A model generated the notes under the pieces. That model had not been told where the DNA came from and searched no databases. It saw only the letters and a program-made list of their open reading frames with translations. Shown piece after piece: positions 62,787 through 64,000 of a stretch of 64,000 nt of DNA (its first letter is position 1; every line of letters begins with the position of its first letter). The DNA is taken from NCBI RefSeq assembly GCF_905171765.1, contig NC_053390.1, forward strand, positions 576,936,471 through 577,000,470, in the 5' to 3' direction. This stretch comes from Bufo bufo (Eukaryota; Chordata; Amphibia; Anura; Bufonidae). Both the position numbers and the translations under genes were made by a program.

Positions 62787-64000
62787 TTCTTAACTTCAAG
62801 TACTCATAGTTTCACTCATAGGCCCCTACCTACGCTAACATCTTCATGGCGGAGGTGGAGAATAGACTAGTGTACCAGTCAACATTTAAGGAGAGTGCCC
62901 TGTGCTGGTGGTGTTATATCGACGATGTCTTTCTGATTTGGTGCAATACTCTTAAGGAACTGGAGAGGTTCCATCAACATTTGAATACAGGGATACCTGG
63001 GTTGCAATTTACTAAAGTGGTGTCATGTGAGCAGTTGCAGTTTTTGGATGTGTTGGTGTATATTAAAGATGGCCAAATTGGACTGATCTATACCAAAAAG
63101 CTACTGATAGAAACAATTTACTTAAATTTGATAGTTGCCATCCAAAACGAATGATAGAGTCACTCCCCTGGAGTCAATTACTCCGGGTGAGGAGGAAAGT
63201 ATCCGATGAACAACAATCGAACTTGAGAATTGATGAGATGCGCAAAAAATTTAAGCCAGGGGTTATCCACAGACATTATTACACAGAACACTCGAAAGGG
63301 CGATCCATACAAAAAGGGAAACCACTCTAATAAGTACACCAGAAAACAGGGACACAGGTAAGATCCCATTTGTGTCCACATATGGCACTTATAGTGGCCC
63401 TATAGCGAGGATAATAAAGAAGGAGTGGCATATTTTGCAGAGGGGTTTACCCAAAGGGAAGGAATTTCAGACACAACACTTAATGGCATATAAGAGACAA
63501 CCTAATCTAAGGGATAATTTGGTGAAATCGGACATAGGAAGTACAAAAGGAGAAAGCCAATGATATCTGGCTCCACGTAGGTTAGGCAACTTTCCATGTT
63601 TAGGTTGCTGCAATTGCGGCAACATGATCAAAGGGAATACCTTTGGACATCCCTACGCTGGCCAGGTTTTTAAGATAAATGGGTATTACACCTGCAGATC
63701 TAAATACGTGGTGTATATGATTCAGTGCCCGTGTAGCATGATCTACATTGGTGAGACCAGCATGGAAATCAGAGAGAGAATTAACAAACACAAAAGCACT
63801 ATTAGGAAGAAAAAGTTGGATAAACCGGTGGCAAAACATTTTGTAGAGATGGGCCATTCAATCAATCAACTTAGATTTCAGGTAATTGACTCAGTAGAAA
63901 TGTTACGAAGGGGCGGAGATAGGGAGACAACACTTAGGAAAAAAGAACTGAAGTGGATATTTACTCTGAAAGCATTACAACCATATGGATTCAATTTGGA
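62787..64000 (+). pseudogene. Penelope-like element: reverse transcriptase end and GIY-YIG endonuclease
   Basis: In order: ENRLVYQSTF and CYIDDVFLIW (catalytic YIDD, 62920), QFTKVVSCEQLQFLDVLVYI, then after a frameshift near 63100 the PLE blocks RNNLLKFDSCHPKRMIESLP and QLLRVRRKVSD. After another shift come GTYSGPIARIIKKEWHIL and YKRQPNLRDNLVKS (63372-63530). A Cys cluster (CLGCCNCGNM, 63600) precedes YVVYMIQCPCSMIYIGETSM (63711 on), the GIY-YIG endonuclease core with its following Arg (IRERINKHK). The last frame is open to the window edge (QPYGFNL). Several frameshifts make it inactive as read, and the upstream reverse-transcriptase fingers are missing. Confidence 0.85.

Overview
This window is vertebrate nuclear DNA, most likely from a frog or toad. 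It is intron-rich, AT-leaning and packed with nested mobile elements: hAT, Tc1/mariner, PIF/Harbinger-like and TTAA-target DNA transposons, CR1 and L1-type LINEs, Penelope-like elements (PLEs) and Ty3/gypsy remnants. Many short inverted-repeat families (ends such as TAGAGATGAGCGAA, GGCCTCATGCACAC or AAAGGGGTTATCC, and tails such as 'ccttaaggggttaa') resemble those I associate with anuran genomes. No bacterial, organellar or phage feature is present, and I see no tRNA or rRNA gene. I cannot name the species.

Host gene. Beneath the repeats, the minus strand carries a split gene that I read as endomucin (EMCN), a mucin-like type I membrane sialoglycoprotein of endothelium. In transcript order the exons are a 69-nt ectodomain/juxtamembrane exon (59360-59428), a 90-nt transmembrane exon (56769-56858), a 25-nt cytoplasmic microexon (48305-48329) and a 62-nt cytoplasmic exon (28688-28749). 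A possible terminal exon (26173-26219) is followed by a repeat-poor stretch that could be the 3' UTR. All have AG/GT borders and compatible phases. The 62-nt exon encodes KENVKLLSVKT, close to the conserved cytoplasmic tail of mammalian endomucin as I remember it. The transposons between 28.7 and 56.8 kb are therefore intronic.

Layout. 1-1 kb: a hAT end inserted in a decayed gypsy gag. 1.6-4.2 kb: a DD37E Tc1 copy cut by a palindromic 'ATAAGACGC' element. 4.6-9.3 kb: small hAT and TTAA elements. 9.3-12 kb: a minus-strand PLE with reverse-transcriptase remnant and a complete predicted hammerhead ribozyme. 12-20 kb: degenerate repeats, minisatellites, an L1-like fragment split by a Harbinger-type element, LTR-like segments, and an old Tc1 copy split by a fold-back element. 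20.3-24.2 kb: a minus-strand hAT transposase pseudogene. 24.4-28.3 kb: two further Tc1-type elements flanking the putative EMCN 3' end. 30.4-38.6 kb: a large plus-strand hAT relic with two long tandem arrays. A second hAT element (38602-43018, perfect 8-bp target duplication) and a third (43054-43652, also with a perfect 8-bp duplication) follow. 44.2-48.2 kb: a 4-kb non-coding element. 49-51 kb: SINE, TTAA element and head-to-head PLE ends. 51.5-56.4 kb: a CR1 LINE interrupted by a DD37E Tc1 copy. 57-59 kb: a Harbinger-type and a hAT element. 61-62.8 kb: a nested Tc1/TTAA/Tc1 stack. 62.8-64 kb: a PLE with reverse transcriptase and GIY-YIG endonuclease running off the window.

No transposase or LINE gene here looks fully intact. 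The closest is the 263-residue uninterrupted C-terminal part of a DD37E transposase at 61665-62456. I found no convincing new multi-gene system. The points most worth following up are the TE-swollen endomucin gene with a 25-nt microexon, the PLE hammerhead ribozyme and its altered-core relatives, the nested hAT insertions dated by target-site duplications, and the long palindromic repeats.
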